Notes under the pieces: generated by a model | What the model was told of the DNA's origin: nothing | The model's input: the letters and a program-made list of their open reading frames with translations, nothing else | The model's database searches: none | Position numbers and translations under genes: made by a program | Shown: piece after piece, positions 29,249-38,827 of the stretch | Numbering within the stretch: the stretch's first letter is position 1 | Layout: every line of letters begins with the position of its first letter | Source: an uncultured Aquimarina sp. | GTDB lineage: Bacteria; Bacteroidota; Bacteroidia; Flavobacteriales; Flavobacteriaceae | Direction of reading: 5' to 3' | Length of the DNA: 64,000 nucleotides | Assembly (NCBI GenBank): GCA_937958985.1 | Contig: CALGLV010000006.1 | Location: 206,563-270,562 of the forward strand

Positions 29249-30880
29249 ATGAAAGCTATAAAATACACAGGCCTAGCAATTTTTATTGCTGCACTCGGCT
29301 TCTTTACAAGTTTATTGTTTATTGGAAAATTTAATTCTTCCTCAGATACCATTAATCAGTTTATTAAAGACAAGCAGGTTAAAAGCGATATTTTAAAAGA
29401 AAATTTACTAGAAAATGTAGCCAACAAAACATTTTCTACAGGTTTTAGTTTTTCTTCGGCAGTTAGAAACGCAATCAAAAAATCCAACAATCACTATGAT
29501 GCATTAATTGCAAAATACGATAAAGAAAAAAATTGGGATAAAAAGGGTGAGCAATTTCAGTATAAAATAAGTAATATTAGAGGTTTTACTTATGACCTTG
29601 CAAAAAAATCTGGTACAGGTTGGTTAATCAACAATAAAGGATTGGCATGGTGGCTAAGTTTCGGTTTAGGAATTTTTGGCGCCTTATTATTTATACTTCC
29701 TAATTATATTTTATTAGGAAAACCAGGAATCAAAAACGACCATATCTTCCTTGAATCAGCTACAAATCGTGGCTGGATAGCTTGGTTGGTTTTAGTATAT
29801 CTAGTTGGGTTTTACTTGATGCTTTATTTTGCTGCCGATTTTGTAGTAGCCTGGACTTATGTGCTTGATCCTATTAGCGAAGCTTTAAATGGTGGACCCG
29901 CTAGTCAATGGTTTGTATATGGTTTTTTGTATTGTGTAATAATGCTAGTAATGGCTACACGTATGTACATCAAATACCGCCACAATAAATATCAGGTAAT
30001 TAGAACAACTTCTGTTTTATTCTTCCAAATTGTATTTGCATTCCTTATTCCTGAAATTATGGCTAGCCTTAATATGCCAGGATATGATTTTAAAAATGCT
30101 TTCCCATTAGATTATGATTTCTTTTTTGAATGGAATCTAGACACGCTTACTTCAAGCGGAGGTATTGGTATTTTTATTTTAGTTTGGGGTATTGTATTAA
30201 CGCTGGTTATTGTACCTGTAATGGTTTATTTCTTTGGGAAAAGATGGTACTGTTCATGGGTATGTGGTTGTGGTGGTTTAGCAGAAACTTTAGGGGACCC
30301 ATACCGTCAACATTCTAGTAAAAGTCTATTTTCTTGGAAAGTAGAACGTTGGTTAATTCACTCTGTATTGGTCTTTTCACTGGTAATGACAGTAGTTACT
30401 TTGTATGCTTACTTTACAGGAGCAGATTCGTTACTAGGAATAAAAGCACAGTGGATAAAAGACATGTATAGCTTTTTAATTGGTGCTTGGTTTGCAGGAG
30501 TTATCGGTACCGGTTTTTACCCAATTTTTGGTAACCGTGTGTGGTGTAGATTTGGTTGTCCTTTGGCAGCTTATATGGGATTAGTTCAGCGTTTTAAATC
30601 CCGTTTTAGAATTACTACCAACGGAGGTCAATGTATTTCTTGTGGAAACTGCTCTACTTACTGTGAGCAAGGTATTGATGTACGATCGTATGCACAAAAA
30701 GGCGAAAATATTGTACGCGCTAGCTGTGTAGGCTGTGGAGTGTGTTCGGCTGTTTGCCCAAGAGGTGTACTAAAGTTAGAAAACGGTCCTGAAGAAGGTA
30801 GAATAAATCCTACTGAAGTTCTTTTAGGTAATGATGTAGATTTAATTGAATTAGCTAAACAGAATAAAAAAGCTTCTTAA
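29249..30880 (+). CDS. Membrane 4Fe-4S ferredoxin-type protein (NapH/CcoG-like)
   Basis: The 543-residue protein has about six membrane helices (near 8-26, 130-150, 175-200, 220-240, 300-320 and 370-390) and the cysteine motifs WYCSWVCGCGGLAE, WCRFGCPLAA, then two ferredoxin clusters CISCGNCSTYCEQG and CVGCGVCSAVCPRG near the C-terminus. This is the NapH/NosR/CcoG type of quinol or ferredoxin electron-transfer membrane protein. It is encoded next to a FAD oxidoreductase, so electrons could pass from NAD(P)H to the membrane clusters; the acceptor is not identified. Confidence 0.9.
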   Translation: MKAIKYTGLAIFIAALGFFTSLLFIGKFNSSSDTINQFIKDKQVKSDILKENLLENVANKTFSTGFSFSSAVRNAIKKSNNHYDALIAKYDKEKNWDKKGEQFQYKISNIRGFTYDLAKKSGTGWLINNKGLAWWLSFGLGIFGALLFILPNYILLGKPGIKNDHIFLESATNRGWIAWLVLVYLVGFYLMLYFAADFVVAWTYVLDPISEALNGGPASQWFVYGFLYCVIMLVMATRMYIKYRHNKYQVIRTTSVLFFQIVFAFLIPEIMASLNMPGYDFKNAFPLDYDFFFEWNLDTLTSSGGIGIFILVWGIVLTLVIVPVMVYFFGKRWYCSWVCGCGGLAETLGDPYRQHSSKSLFSWKVERWLIHSVLVFSLVMTVVTLYAYFTGADSLLGIKAQWIKDMYSFLIGAWFAGVIGTGFYPIFGNRVWCRFGCPLAAYMGLVQRFKSRFRITTNGGQCISCGNCSTYCEQGIDVRSYAQKGENIVRASCVGCGVCSAVCPRGVLKLENGPEEGRINPTEVLLGNDVDLIELAKQNKKAS

Positions 30881-30903
30881 GGAAGTTATAAATATCACCA
30901 TAA

Positions 30904-30935
30904 GAAACCCGCTTAAATTACTTTAAGCGGGTTTC
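30904..30935 (+). terminator. Strong bidirectional terminator hairpin
   Basis: GAAACCCGCTTAAA and TTTAAGCGGGTTTC form a perfect 14 bp stem with a 4-base loop, followed by ATTTTATTATTATTTTT on the plus strand. It lies between the converging 4Fe-4S gene and gcvH. Confidence 0.9.
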
Positions 30936-31001
30936 ATTTTATTATTATTTTTCGTCTTGAAGCAAAATTTACATTTAAAAAACAAAGACTTTATTATACA
31001 G

Positions 31002-31382
31002 TTACGGAGTTACTAGTGCTTTATATCCATTGCTATCTAATAAATGCTCTGTTGAAGCTCCTTCTTCAATCTCAATTTTCACCAACCAGCCTTCTCCGTA
31101 AGGGTCGGAGTTTACCAATTCAGGATCCGTTTCTATTTTTTCATTTAGTTCTACCACTGTTCCAGCAACGGGAGAAAAAATATCTGACACGGTTTTTACC
31201 GCTTCAATAGTACCTATTACATCGTCCTCTTTCACTTCTTCATCCAAAGTTTCTAGATCAAAAAAAACAATATCCCCTAACTCTTTTTGAGCGAAGTCGG
31301 TAATCCCAACAGTGGCAATGTTATCTTTGATAATAACCCATTCGTGGTCTTTAGAATATTTTAAATTTTTTGGTAAGTTCAT
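31002..31382 (-). CDS. gcvH: Glycine cleavage system H protein
   Basis: The 126-residue protein has the N-terminal YSKDHEWV and the lipoylation site IGTIEAVKTVSDI (Lys63), with EKIETDPELVNSDPYGEGWLVKIE at the C-terminus. It carries the aminomethyl group between the P, T and L proteins. It is the last gene of gcvP-gcvT-gcvH, 4 bp after gcvT. The L protein (lipoamide dehydrogenase) gene is not in the window. Confidence 0.98.
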   Translation of the reverse strand: MNLPKNLKYSKDHEWVIIKDNIATVGITDFAQKELGDIVFFDLETLDEEVKEDDVIGTIEAVKTVSDIFSPVAGTVVELNEKIETDPELVNSDPYGEGWLVKIEIEEGASTEHLLDSNGYKALVTP

Positions 31383-31386
31383 GATT

Positions 31387-32475
31387 TTAAATTTTAATGA
31401 AAGGTAATTTTTTTATTACAGCCTTAATTTTTTTCTTTCTTATTTGTATGTAAATTTCGGTGTCTATTTTTGAAAAACTACTGGAAACATAACCCATTCC
31501 AATACCTTTGGACAAATTAGGGGATTGCCCCCCTGAGGTAACTTTTCCGATTACCTCCCCTGCTGCATTGCATATTTCATAATCTTTTCGAGGGATTCCC
31601 CTTTCTATCATTTCAAAACCTACCAATTTTTTCTGAACACCTTGTTGCTTTTGCTTAGCCAAATAATCCGCATTAATAAATGGCTTATCTAATTTGGTAA
31701 TCCAACTCAACCCTGCTTCAAGGGGCGAGGTAGTATCATCAATATCATTACCATAAAGACAATATCCCATTTCCAACCTTAAGGTATCTCTGGCTCCTAA
31801 ACCTACAGGAATTATATTTTCTTCAGTTCCTGCAGAAATAATAGCATCCCATAAAGCAGTTGCATTCTCGTTTGATACGTATAACTCAAAACCACCAGAC
31901 CCGGTATACCCCGTCGCAGAAATAATTACATCTGAAATCCCTGCTACTTCTCCAATTCGAAACGAATAATATGGAATTTCCGATAGTTGCTCTTTAGTTA
32001 ATTGTTGAAGTACATTTAAAGCTAACGGACCTTGTAACGCAAAAAGTGAGGTGTTATCTGAATGATTTTCGACTATTGCATTTTCGGTATTATTTTTAAT
32101 AATCCAATCCCAATCTTTCACTATGTTAGATGCATTTACAACCAACATATATACCTCCTCCTTTATTTGATACACCAAAAGATCGTCGATGATTCCTCCT
32201 GTTTTGTTTGGAAAACACGAATACTGAGCCTTGCCATTACTTAATTTGGTAACATCATTACTTGTGAGCTTTTGCACCAATGACAATGCTTGGGGTCCTT
32301 TAACCATAAATTCTCCCATGTGTGAAACATCAAACATACCCACGCTATTTCGAACAGCTTTATGCTCTTCAATCAAAGAAGTATAACTTAATGGCATTTC
32401 ATAACCTGCAAAAGGAACCATTTTAGCACCTAACTCAATATGCTTTTTGTATAAAGCTGTTTTTTTTAACTCCAT
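31387..32475 (-). CDS. gcvT: Glycine cleavage system T protein (aminomethyltransferase)
   Basis: The 362-residue protein has MVPFAGYEMPLSY at the start, VGMFDVSHMGEF, GGIIDDLLVY (folate-site Asp), GYTGSGGFELYV and LGARDTLRLEMGYCLYGNDIDD, all standard for the family. It transfers the methylene group to tetrahydrofolate, giving 5,10-methylene-THF. It lies 9 bp after gcvP and 4 bp before gcvH. Confidence 0.97.
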   Translation of the reverse strand: MELKKTALYKKHIELGAKMVPFAGYEMPLSYTSLIEEHKAVRNSVGMFDVSHMGEFMVKGPQALSLVQKLTSNDVTKLSNGKAQYSCFPNKTGGIIDDLLVYQIKEEVYMLVVNASNIVKDWDWIIKNNTENAIVENHSDNTSLFALQGPLALNVLQQLTKEQLSEIPYYSFRIGEVAGISDVIISATGYTGSGGFELYVSNENATALWDAIISAGTEENIIPVGLGARDTLRLEMGYCLYGNDIDDTTSPLEAGLSWITKLDKPFINADYLAKQKQQGVQKKLVGFEMIERGIPRKDYEICNAAGEVIGKVTSGGQSPNLSKGIGMGYVSSSFSKIDTEIYIQIRKKKIKAVIKKLPFIKI

Positions 32476-32484
32476 GTAAAATAT

Positions 32485-35355
32485 CTAGTTTAAAACAACT
32501 TCAGTGTTATCGTTATAATTTTCTACAGCGGGGCAACTACACATTAAATTTCGATCTCCAAAAGCATCGTCAATTCTACTCACACTAGGCCAAAATTTAT
32601 TTTCCATCACGTACGGAAGTGGAAAAACTGCCTGCTGCCTGCTATATGGAAAATTCCATTTATCTGCAGTAACCGTTTGCGCGGTATGCGGTGCATTTAC
32701 TAGCACATTATTATCTTTAGGAACCATTCCATCTTCTATTTCGGTAATTTCTTTACGAATACTTATCATAGCATTTATAAAGCGATCTAGCTCTTCTTTA
32801 GACTCACTTTCGGTGGGCTCTATCATCATAGTGCCTACCACAGGAAAAGATACCGTGGGAGCATGATAACCGTAATCCATTAATCGTTTTGCTATATCGG
32901 TTACTGCAATGTCAACATTTTTAAAATTGCGGCAATCGATAATTAATTCGTGGGCACTTCTACCGTTAGATCCTGTAAATAAAATCGGATAGTAATTTTT
33001 AAGACAATCTTTAATATAGTTTGCATTTAAAATTGCCATTTCGGTAGCGCTTTTTAATCCTGACGCCCCCATTAATTTGATGTAAGCATAAGATATTGTT
33101 AGTATACTAGCGCTTCCCCAAGGTGCTGCCGAAATGGCTTTAATAGGGTGTGCTATTGTTTCCTTTACCAAAGCATTACCCGGTATAAAAGGAGCTAAAT
33201 CTTTGCTAACAGCAATGGGCCCCATACCAGGACCTCCTCCTCCATGAGGGATACAAAAAGTTTTATGTAAATTTAAATGACATACATCAGCGCCAATATC
33301 ACCTGGGCTAGTTAAACCTATTTGAGCATTCAAATTTGCACCATCCAAATAAACTTTTGCTCCATGATTATGCACAATTTCACAAGCCTCTTTAATACGC
33401 TCCTCGAAAACACCATGTGTAGATGGGTAAGTAACCATTAAAGCCATTAAATTGTCACTATGTTTATCAGCCTTTTCTTTTAAGTCGTCAATATCAATAT
33501 CGCCATTATCCAAACAGTTCACAATTACTACTTTTTGACCCGCCATAACCGCGCTTGCAGGATTGGTACCATGAGCGGAAGATGGTATGAGAGTGATATT
33601 ACGATGGGATTGTCCTAGATGTTCAAAATAAGCCCTAATTACCATTAAACCTGCGTACTCACCTTGCGCACCGCTATTGGGCTGCAATGAGGTAGTGTAC
33701 AGGCCTGTAATTTCGGCAAGCCATTCTGCCAATTCTTTAAAAAGTATTTGGTATCCCTGAGTTTGATTTACCGGTGCAAAAGGGTGAATACCATTTACCT
33801 CTCCCCAGGAAAGTGGCAACATTTCGGTGGTAGCGTTTAGCTTCATAGTACATGACCCTAAGGCTATCATAGAATGCACTAGTGAAAGATCCTTGTTTTC
33901 TAATTTTTTAATGTAACGAAGCATTTCGTGCTCCGTATGGTGACAATTAAAAATTTGGTGTTCTAAAAAAGACGAGGTTCGCTGCAACTCTGCTTCAATA
34001 AGACATGTACTGCTTGTAGTAGTTATGTTATTTGAAGCAGTATCTCCAAAAACTGCTAATAGATCTTCTAAATCTTTTTCTGTAGTTTTTTCATTAATTG
34101 AAATGCCCACACGACCTTCCTCAAAATAATTGAGGTTAATTTCTTTTTCGAGCGCACGATTTCTAATAACTTCAACATTATCTACAACTACGCTTAATGT
34201 ATCAAAAAAGGAAGTATTTTCTTGCTTAAAGCCTAATTGCTGTAATCCAGTATTTAAAGTGACTGCTTTACTGTGAATGTTTTTTGCTATAGCAATTAAA
34301 CCCTGTTTTCCATGATAAACCGCATACATACCAGCCATTACTGCTAAAAGCACTTGAGCGGTGCAAATATTAGAAGTGGCGCGCTCCCTTTTAATATGCT
34401 GCTCACGTGTTTGCAATGACATGCGATAGGCCAATTTGCCTTTTTTATCTTGAGACACTCCTATAATACGACCAGGAATATGGCGCTTATATTTGGTTTT
34501 AGTAGCAAAAAAAGCAGCATGAGGCCCTCCATAACCTAAAGGAATACCAAAACGTTGAGAAGTACCTATTACAACGTCGGCACCCATTTCTCCAGGTGAT
34601 TTTAATAGCGTAAGCGCTAGCAAGTCGGCAGCAACAGCTATTTTTATATTATTGGCTTGAGCGTCTGAGATAAATTTTTCGGGGTTCACAATAGCCCCTT
34701 TAGCATTTGGATACTGAATTAAGGCTCCAAAGATTTCTGGTCTTGAAGTGTCTAGGGTTGAAATACTACCCACTTCAATTTTAATACCCAGAGGCTCGGT
34801 ACGCCCTAAAATAAGATCAATGGTTTGAGGCAAAGTATTATTGTCTATAAAAAAAGTATCGGCTAGTTTTTTAGAATGATCTTTTGAGGCATAGATTAAA
34901 CTTACGGCTTCGGCAGCTGCTGTAGCCTCGTCTAACAAAGATGCATTAGCAATTTCCATACCCGTAAGATCGGTAACCATGGTTTGGTAATTAATAAGTG
35001 CTTCTAACCGCCCTTGTGCGATTTCTGCTTGATATGGGGTATAAGCAGTATACCAACCGGGATTTTCAAGTATATTACGCTGTATTACTGGCGGGGTAAT
35101 ACAATCATTATAGCCCATCCCTATAAAAGAACGGTACACTTTATTTTGAGACATTAATTGTTTGAAATTATTTATAAAATCAAACTCATCCAAAGGTTGG
35201 GGTAATTTTAAAGGTGTTTTGCGCTCAATGCTCTGAGGCACGGTTTGCTTAATTAATTCTTCCAAAGAAGAAGCACCTGTAACCTTAAGCATTTTAGAAA
35301 CTTCTTCGGAATTAGTACCGCAGTGTCTCTTGTAAAAATCGGAATATGTATTCAT
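32485..35355 (-). CDS. gcvP: Glycine dehydrogenase (decarboxylating), P protein
   Basis: The 956-residue single-chain P protein contains FIGMGYNDCITPPVIQRNILENPGWYTAYTPYQ in the N-terminal half, and in the C-terminal half the PLP lysine in HLNLHKTFCIPHGGGGPG. It decarboxylates glycine and loads the lipoyl arm of GcvH. It begins the gcvPTH operon, from a consensus Bacteroidota promoter just upstream. I looked for a glycine riboswitch in the 145 bp leader and saw none. Confidence 0.97.
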   Translation of the reverse strand: MNTYSDFYKRHCGTNSEEVSKMLKVTGASSLEELIKQTVPQSIERKTPLKLPQPLDEFDFINNFKQLMSQNKVYRSFIGMGYNDCITPPVIQRNILENPGWYTAYTPYQAEIAQGRLEALINYQTMVTDLTGMEIANASLLDEATAAAEAVSLIYASKDHSKKLADTFFIDNNTLPQTIDLILGRTEPLGIKIEVGSISTLDTSRPEIFGALIQYPNAKGAIVNPEKFISDAQANNIKIAVAADLLALTLLKSPGEMGADVVIGTSQRFGIPLGYGGPHAAFFATKTKYKRHIPGRIIGVSQDKKGKLAYRMSLQTREQHIKRERATSNICTAQVLLAVMAGMYAVYHGKQGLIAIAKNIHSKAVTLNTGLQQLGFKQENTSFFDTLSVVVDNVEVIRNRALEKEINLNYFEEGRVGISINEKTTEKDLEDLLAVFGDTASNNITTTSSTCLIEAELQRTSSFLEHQIFNCHHTEHEMLRYIKKLENKDLSLVHSMIALGSCTMKLNATTEMLPLSWGEVNGIHPFAPVNQTQGYQILFKELAEWLAEITGLYTTSLQPNSGAQGEYAGLMVIRAYFEHLGQSHRNITLIPSSAHGTNPASAVMAGQKVVIVNCLDNGDIDIDDLKEKADKHSDNLMALMVTYPSTHGVFEERIKEACEIVHNHGAKVYLDGANLNAQIGLTSPGDIGADVCHLNLHKTFCIPHGGGGPGMGPIAVSKDLAPFIPGNALVKETIAHPIKAISAAPWGSASILTISYAYIKLMGASGLKSATEMAILNANYIKDCLKNYYPILFTGSNGRSAHELIIDCRNFKNVDIAVTDIAKRLMDYGYHAPTVSFPVVGTMMIEPTESESKEELDRFINAMISIRKEITEIEDGMVPKDNNVLVNAPHTAQTVTADKWNFPYSRQQAVFPLPYVMENKFWPSVSRIDDAFGDRNLMCSCPAVENYNDNTEVVLN

Positions 35356-35378
35356 TGCTAACCTTCATTTAAAAGACG

Positions 35379-35409
35379 CAAAATTAGTACGGAACACAAA
35401 TATTTTCAA
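35379..35409 (-). promoter_or_regulatory. gcvP promoter
   Basis: On the minus strand TTG (35409-35407) and TAATTTTG (35386-35379) are separated by 20 bp, matching the Bacteroidota -33/-7 pattern TTTG-N19-21-TANNTTTG. The element lies 24 bp before the gcvP ATG. Confidence 0.6.
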
Positions 35410-35452
35410 GTTTAGTTATCAATAGTTATCACCATTACATAATAAAAAAACA

Positions 35453-35479
35453 TAAAAAAAGCCAGCTACTAGGCTGGCT
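35453..35479 (-). terminator. Rho-independent terminator
   Basis: AGCCAGC and GCTGGCT form a 7 bp GC-rich stem with a TACTAG loop, followed on the minus strand by seven T. It ends the upstream 216-residue gene and insulates gcvP. Confidence 0.88.
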
Positions 35480-35500
35480 CAATATCAAATAGTATTGTTA

Positions 35501-36151
35501 TTAATTTTCTAATTCTTTGTAAGGAAATTTTCTTGCTGATTTTCTCATAATAGCAGCTATCAAAGTATTAGTATCACTACCTAAACTTCTGGACAAAGTT
35601 TTATTGTACTTCCACAACAATACTCCAGTTTTTCCGTCATTAATATTTATTATACAGTTTCCAGAGTTAGTCGAACCATAAAAGCCAACTAAAAGACCTA
35701 ATGCTAAAGACGCTCCATCCGACATTGGCTTACTCGTATTTAAAACACCCGAAATAATACCATCTACTCCTAATATTTTTGCTAAATCTTCAGTAGTGTA
35801 CTCTTCTATGTTTTCGCGATTAATATTATTCTTCTTTAATATAGCGTTGGTTCTATTTATCGCCTGAAAAGAAACTTTAAATTTACCTTTAGAATGTTTT
35901 CTCAAAAAATAGCTTTCTAAAGCGCTTTGAACTGCTTTACCCTCACTAATTTGCAAGTCGTAAAACTCCTTCTCAGACATTTTTTTCATTTGTCGAGGCC
36001 TTAGTTTTACGTTGGCAATAAATGGAATGATTGCTAATTTTTGATGAGAAATAGCAATTTCATTAAATTTTGGATTCGTATAAATAGACCTTGACTGGGA
36101 AAACAGACTAAGATTAAAAAATATAACAACAAAAAGAAAAATAGATTTCAT
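35501..36151 (-). CDS. Secreted protein, possibly CsgG/GNA1162-like fold
   Basis: The 216-residue protein has a signal peptide (MKSIFLFVVIFFNLSLFSQ). The core has KLAIIPFIANVKLRP, KAVQSALESYFLRKH, DLAKILGVDGIISGVLNT and NINDGKTGVLLWKYNKTLSRSLGSDTNTLIAAIMRKSARKFPY, a pattern I associate with the CsgG/LpoB/GNA1162 type of alpha/beta anticodon-binding-like fold in periplasmic lipoproteins. It has no lipobox Cys. The family call is tentative. It lies just downstream of atpG (49 bp gap), so it may be a weakly expressed tail of the ATP synthase transcript, ended by the terminator at 35453. Confidence 0.75.
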   Translation of the reverse strand: MKSIFLFVVIFFNLSLFSQSRSIYTNPKFNEIAISHQKLAIIPFIANVKLRPRQMKKMSEKEFYDLQISEGKAVQSALESYFLRKHSKGKFKVSFQAINRTNAILKKNNINRENIEEYTTEDLAKILGVDGIISGVLNTSKPMSDGASLALGLLVGFYGSTNSGNCIININDGKTGVLLWKYNKTLSRSLGSDTNTLIAAIMRKSARKFPYKELEN

Positions 36152-36200
36152 AAATAATATTTTATTTCTTGAATCTGGAAATACACTTACTGTAACTAAA

Positions 36201-37070
36201 TTAATTATTTAATGCTTCAGCACCACCAACAATTTCTAAAATTTCATTTGTAATAGAAGCCTGTCTAGCCTTGTTATAAACTAATTTAAGAGAATCTCTT
36301 AATTCAGTAGCGTTATCTGTTGCTTTATGCATTGCAGTCATACGCGCACCATGCTCAGATGCAAATGAATCTCTTAAGGCTATATAAAATTGAACTTTTA
36401 AAGATTTAGGAATTAATTGCTCCACAATTTCTTCTTTTGAAGGCTCGTAAGCGTAATCTAAAGAAACGTTATTAGTAAGCTCAGTAGCATCAATTTCTTG
36501 AACAGGTAAAAACTGTTCTGATTGAACAATTTGTGTTGCTGCGTTAACAAATTGGTTATAAACTAAAACCACTTTATCGTAGGTACCAGCAACAAATGCA
36601 TCCATTAATTTTTGAGCTATTTCTTCTGCATTAGCAAAAGTTAAGTCATCAAATATTGCATTATTATTTTCGACAACCTGATATTCTTTACTTAAAATAT
36701 CGTTTGCTTTTTTACCAATTGTTATAATATCTACATTCTTACCTTGGTAAACATCATTTACAAGATTCTTAGAGGCTTTTATAATATTAGAATTAAAAGC
36801 TCCTGCTAAACCTCTATTTGAAGCTATTGAAACTAATAATACATTATTAACCTCTCTTTGGTCTCCAAATGTACTGGCTTGATCTCCTTCTAAAGAAGCG
36901 CTTAAACTCTGTAATAATTCAGTCAACTTTTCAGAATACGGTCTCATAGACTGAATCGCATCCTGAGCCTTACTCAACTTTGCAGCAGATACCATTTTCA
37001 TAGCACTCGTAATCTGCATTGTCGAAGAAACCGACTTTATTCTACTTCTAAGTTCTTTTAAATTTGCCAT
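36201..37070 (-). CDS. atpG: ATP synthase F1 gamma subunit
   Basis: The 289-residue protein has the N-terminal LRSRIKSVSSTMQITSAMKMVSAAKL and C-terminal ALRDSFASEHGARMTAMHKATDNATEL, the two long helices forming the rotary shaft. It couples the c-ring to catalytic sites in F1. It is the last synthase gene of the locus and is separated from atpA by 81 bp that contain an imperfect inverted repeat. The beta and epsilon genes are not in the window. Confidence 0.97.
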   Translation of the reverse strand: MANLKELRSRIKSVSSTMQITSAMKMVSAAKLSKAQDAIQSMRPYSEKLTELLQSLSASLEGDQASTFGDQREVNNVLLVSIASNRGLAGAFNSNIIKASKNLVNDVYQGKNVDIITIGKKANDILSKEYQVVENNNAIFDDLTFANAEEIAQKLMDAFVAGTYDKVVLVYNQFVNAATQIVQSEQFLPVQEIDATELTNNVSLDYAYEPSKEEIVEQLIPKSLKVQFYIALRDSFASEHGARMTAMHKATDNATELRDSLKLVYNKARQASITNEILEIVGGAEALNN

Positions 37071-37151
37071 TTTTTTTTAAGTAATAAGTAGCAAGTAAAA
37101 AGTATTAAAACAGCATGCACTGTACCAATACTTTCTACCCTTTACTAATAA

Positions 37152-38726
37152 TTAAAATTTCTTTGAAATCTCTGCTGCTACACTTACTAATACATCTATT
37201 ACTTCGTCAGTAAGTTTACCTTTCTTTAAAATATCTAATGTATCTCTGTGTTTCGCATTTAAGAACTCAATATAATCTATTTCAAATTCTTTTACTTTAT
37301 TTACCGGTACATCCCTTAACAAGTTTTTAGAACCTGCGTAAATAATTGCAATTTGATCTTCAACAGTAAACGGATCGTTTTGAGCCTGCTTTAGGATCTC
37401 AACATTACGCTTACCTTTCTCAATTACATTTAAAGTTGCTGCATCAAGATCTGATCCAAATTTAGCAAACGCTTCTAATTCACGAAACTGTGCTTGATCT
37501 AACTTTAAAGTACCTGATACTTTTTTCATTGACTTAATCTGCGCTGAACCACCTACACGAGATACCGAAATACCAACGTTAATTGCTGGACGAACACCAG
37601 AGTTAAACAAGTCTGATGTTAAGAATATCTGACCATCTGTAATTGAAATTACGTTGGTTGGGATATATGCAGAAACATCACCTGCCTGTGTTTCGATAAT
37701 TGGTAATGCTGTTAATGAACCACCACCTTTAACTACATCTTTCAATGAGTCTGGTAAATCATTCATTGTTGCTGCAATAGCATCATCGTTAATTACCTTA
37801 GCAGAACGCTCTAATAAACGAGAGTGTAAGTAAAATACATCTCCAGGATATGCCTCACGTCCCGGTGGGCGACGTAATAATAAAGATACCTCACGGTACG
37901 CTACAGCTTGCTTTGACAAATCATCAAATACAATTAATGCTGGACGACCTGTATCTCTGAAATATTCACCAATTGCTGCTCCTGCGAAAGGTGCATATAC
38001 TTGCATTGGTGCAGGGTCAGATGCATTTGCTGCTACAATTGTAGTATAAGCTAATGCTCCTTTATCTTCTAATACTTTTGCAATGTTTGCTACAGTAGAG
38101 GCTTTTTGCCCAATAGCTACATAAATACAATATACTGGCTCACCTGCATCGTAAAATTCTTTTTGATTAAGAATTGTATCGATACAAACAGTTGTTTTAC
38201 CTGTTTGACGGTCACCAATTACTAATTCACGCTGTCCTCTACCTACTGGCACCATAGCGTCAATAGATTTGATACCCGTTTGTAATGGCTCTGTTACTGG
38301 CTGACGAAATACAACACCAGGAGCTTTACGCTCTAAAGGCATTTCGTATGTTTTTCCTTCAATAGGTCCCTTTCCATCGATTGGGTTTCCTAAAGTATCT
38401 ACAACACGACCAACAATTCCTTCACCTACATTGATAGAAGCGATACGTTGTGTTCTCTTTACAGTATCACCTTCACCTACTTCGGTAGAGGGACCTAATA
38501 ATACCACACCAACATTATCTTCTTCAAGGTTCAAAACGATTCCTTCTAGTCCGCTATCAAACTGAACTAATTCACCGTATTGAACGTTTGACAAACCATA
38601 TACACGAGCGATACCATCACCAACTTGTAGTACAGTTCCAACCTCATCAAGAGAAGCAGTTGCTTCAAAACCTGATAATTGTTGCTTTAAAATTGCTGAT
38701 ACTTCAGCAGGATTTACTTCAGCCAT
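37152..38726 (-). CDS. atpA: ATP synthase F1 alpha subunit
   Basis: The 524-residue protein has the nucleotide-binding P-loop [54 protein letters not shown] and the family signature [17 protein letters not shown]. It forms the non-catalytic alternating subunit of the F1 head. It is preceded by a 101 bp leader with two hairpins and followed by atpG. Confidence 0.98.
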   Translation of the reverse strand: MAEVNPAEVSAILKQQLSGFEATASLDEVGTVLQVGDGIARVYGLSNVQYGELVQFDSGLEGIVLNLEEDNVGVVLLGPSTEVGEGDTVKRTQRIASINVGEGIVGRVVDTLGNPIDGKGPIEGKTYEMPLERKAPGVVFRQPVTEPLQTGIKSIDAMVPVGRGQRELVIGDRQTGKTTVCIDTILNQKEFYDAGEPVYCIYVAIGQKASTVANIAKVLEDKGALAYTTIVAANASDPAPMQVYAPFAGAAIGEYFRDTGRPALIVFDDLSKQAVAYREVSLLLRRPPGREAYPGDVFYLHSRLLERSAKVINDDAIAATMNDLPDSLKDVVKGGGSLTALPIIETQAGDVSAYIPTNVISITDGQIFLTSDLFNSGVRPAINVGISVSRVGGSAQIKSMKKVSGTLKLDQAQFRELEAFAKFGSDLDAATLNVIEKGKRNVEILKQAQNDPFTVEDQIAIIYAGSKNLLRDVPVNKVKEFEIDYIEFLNAKHRDTLDILKKGKLTDEVIDVLVSVAAEISKKF

Positions 38727-38747
38727 TGTTATAACTATTTTAAATCT

Positions 38748-38767
38748 ATTTCCACGAAGGTGGAAAT
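38748..38767 (-). other. Intercistronic hairpin 1 between atpH and atpA
   Basis: ATTTCCAC and GTGGAAAT form a perfect 8 bp stem with a 4-base loop, 21 bp before the atpA ATG. There is no U tract after it, so it is not a terminator; an mRNA-processing or stability role is possible. Confidence 0.6.
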
Positions 38768-38798
38768 CTCTTTTACAATTTTACTTATCTATATAATC

Positions 38799-38814
38799 TT
38801 CTGCTTTCGCAGAA
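38799..38814 (-). other. Intercistronic hairpin 2 between atpH and atpA
   Basis: TTCTGC and GCAGAA form a 6 bp stem. On the transcribed (minus) strand the loop reads GAAA, a stable GNRA tetraloop. It lies 13 bp after the atpH stop. Confidence 0.55.
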
Positions 38815-38827
38815 ATAGAATTTTCTC

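Noticed and set aside
35356-35500. Glycine riboswitch upstream of gcvP
   Set aside because: The 145 bp holds only a promoter and an upstream terminator; no tandem aptamer-like structure is visible.
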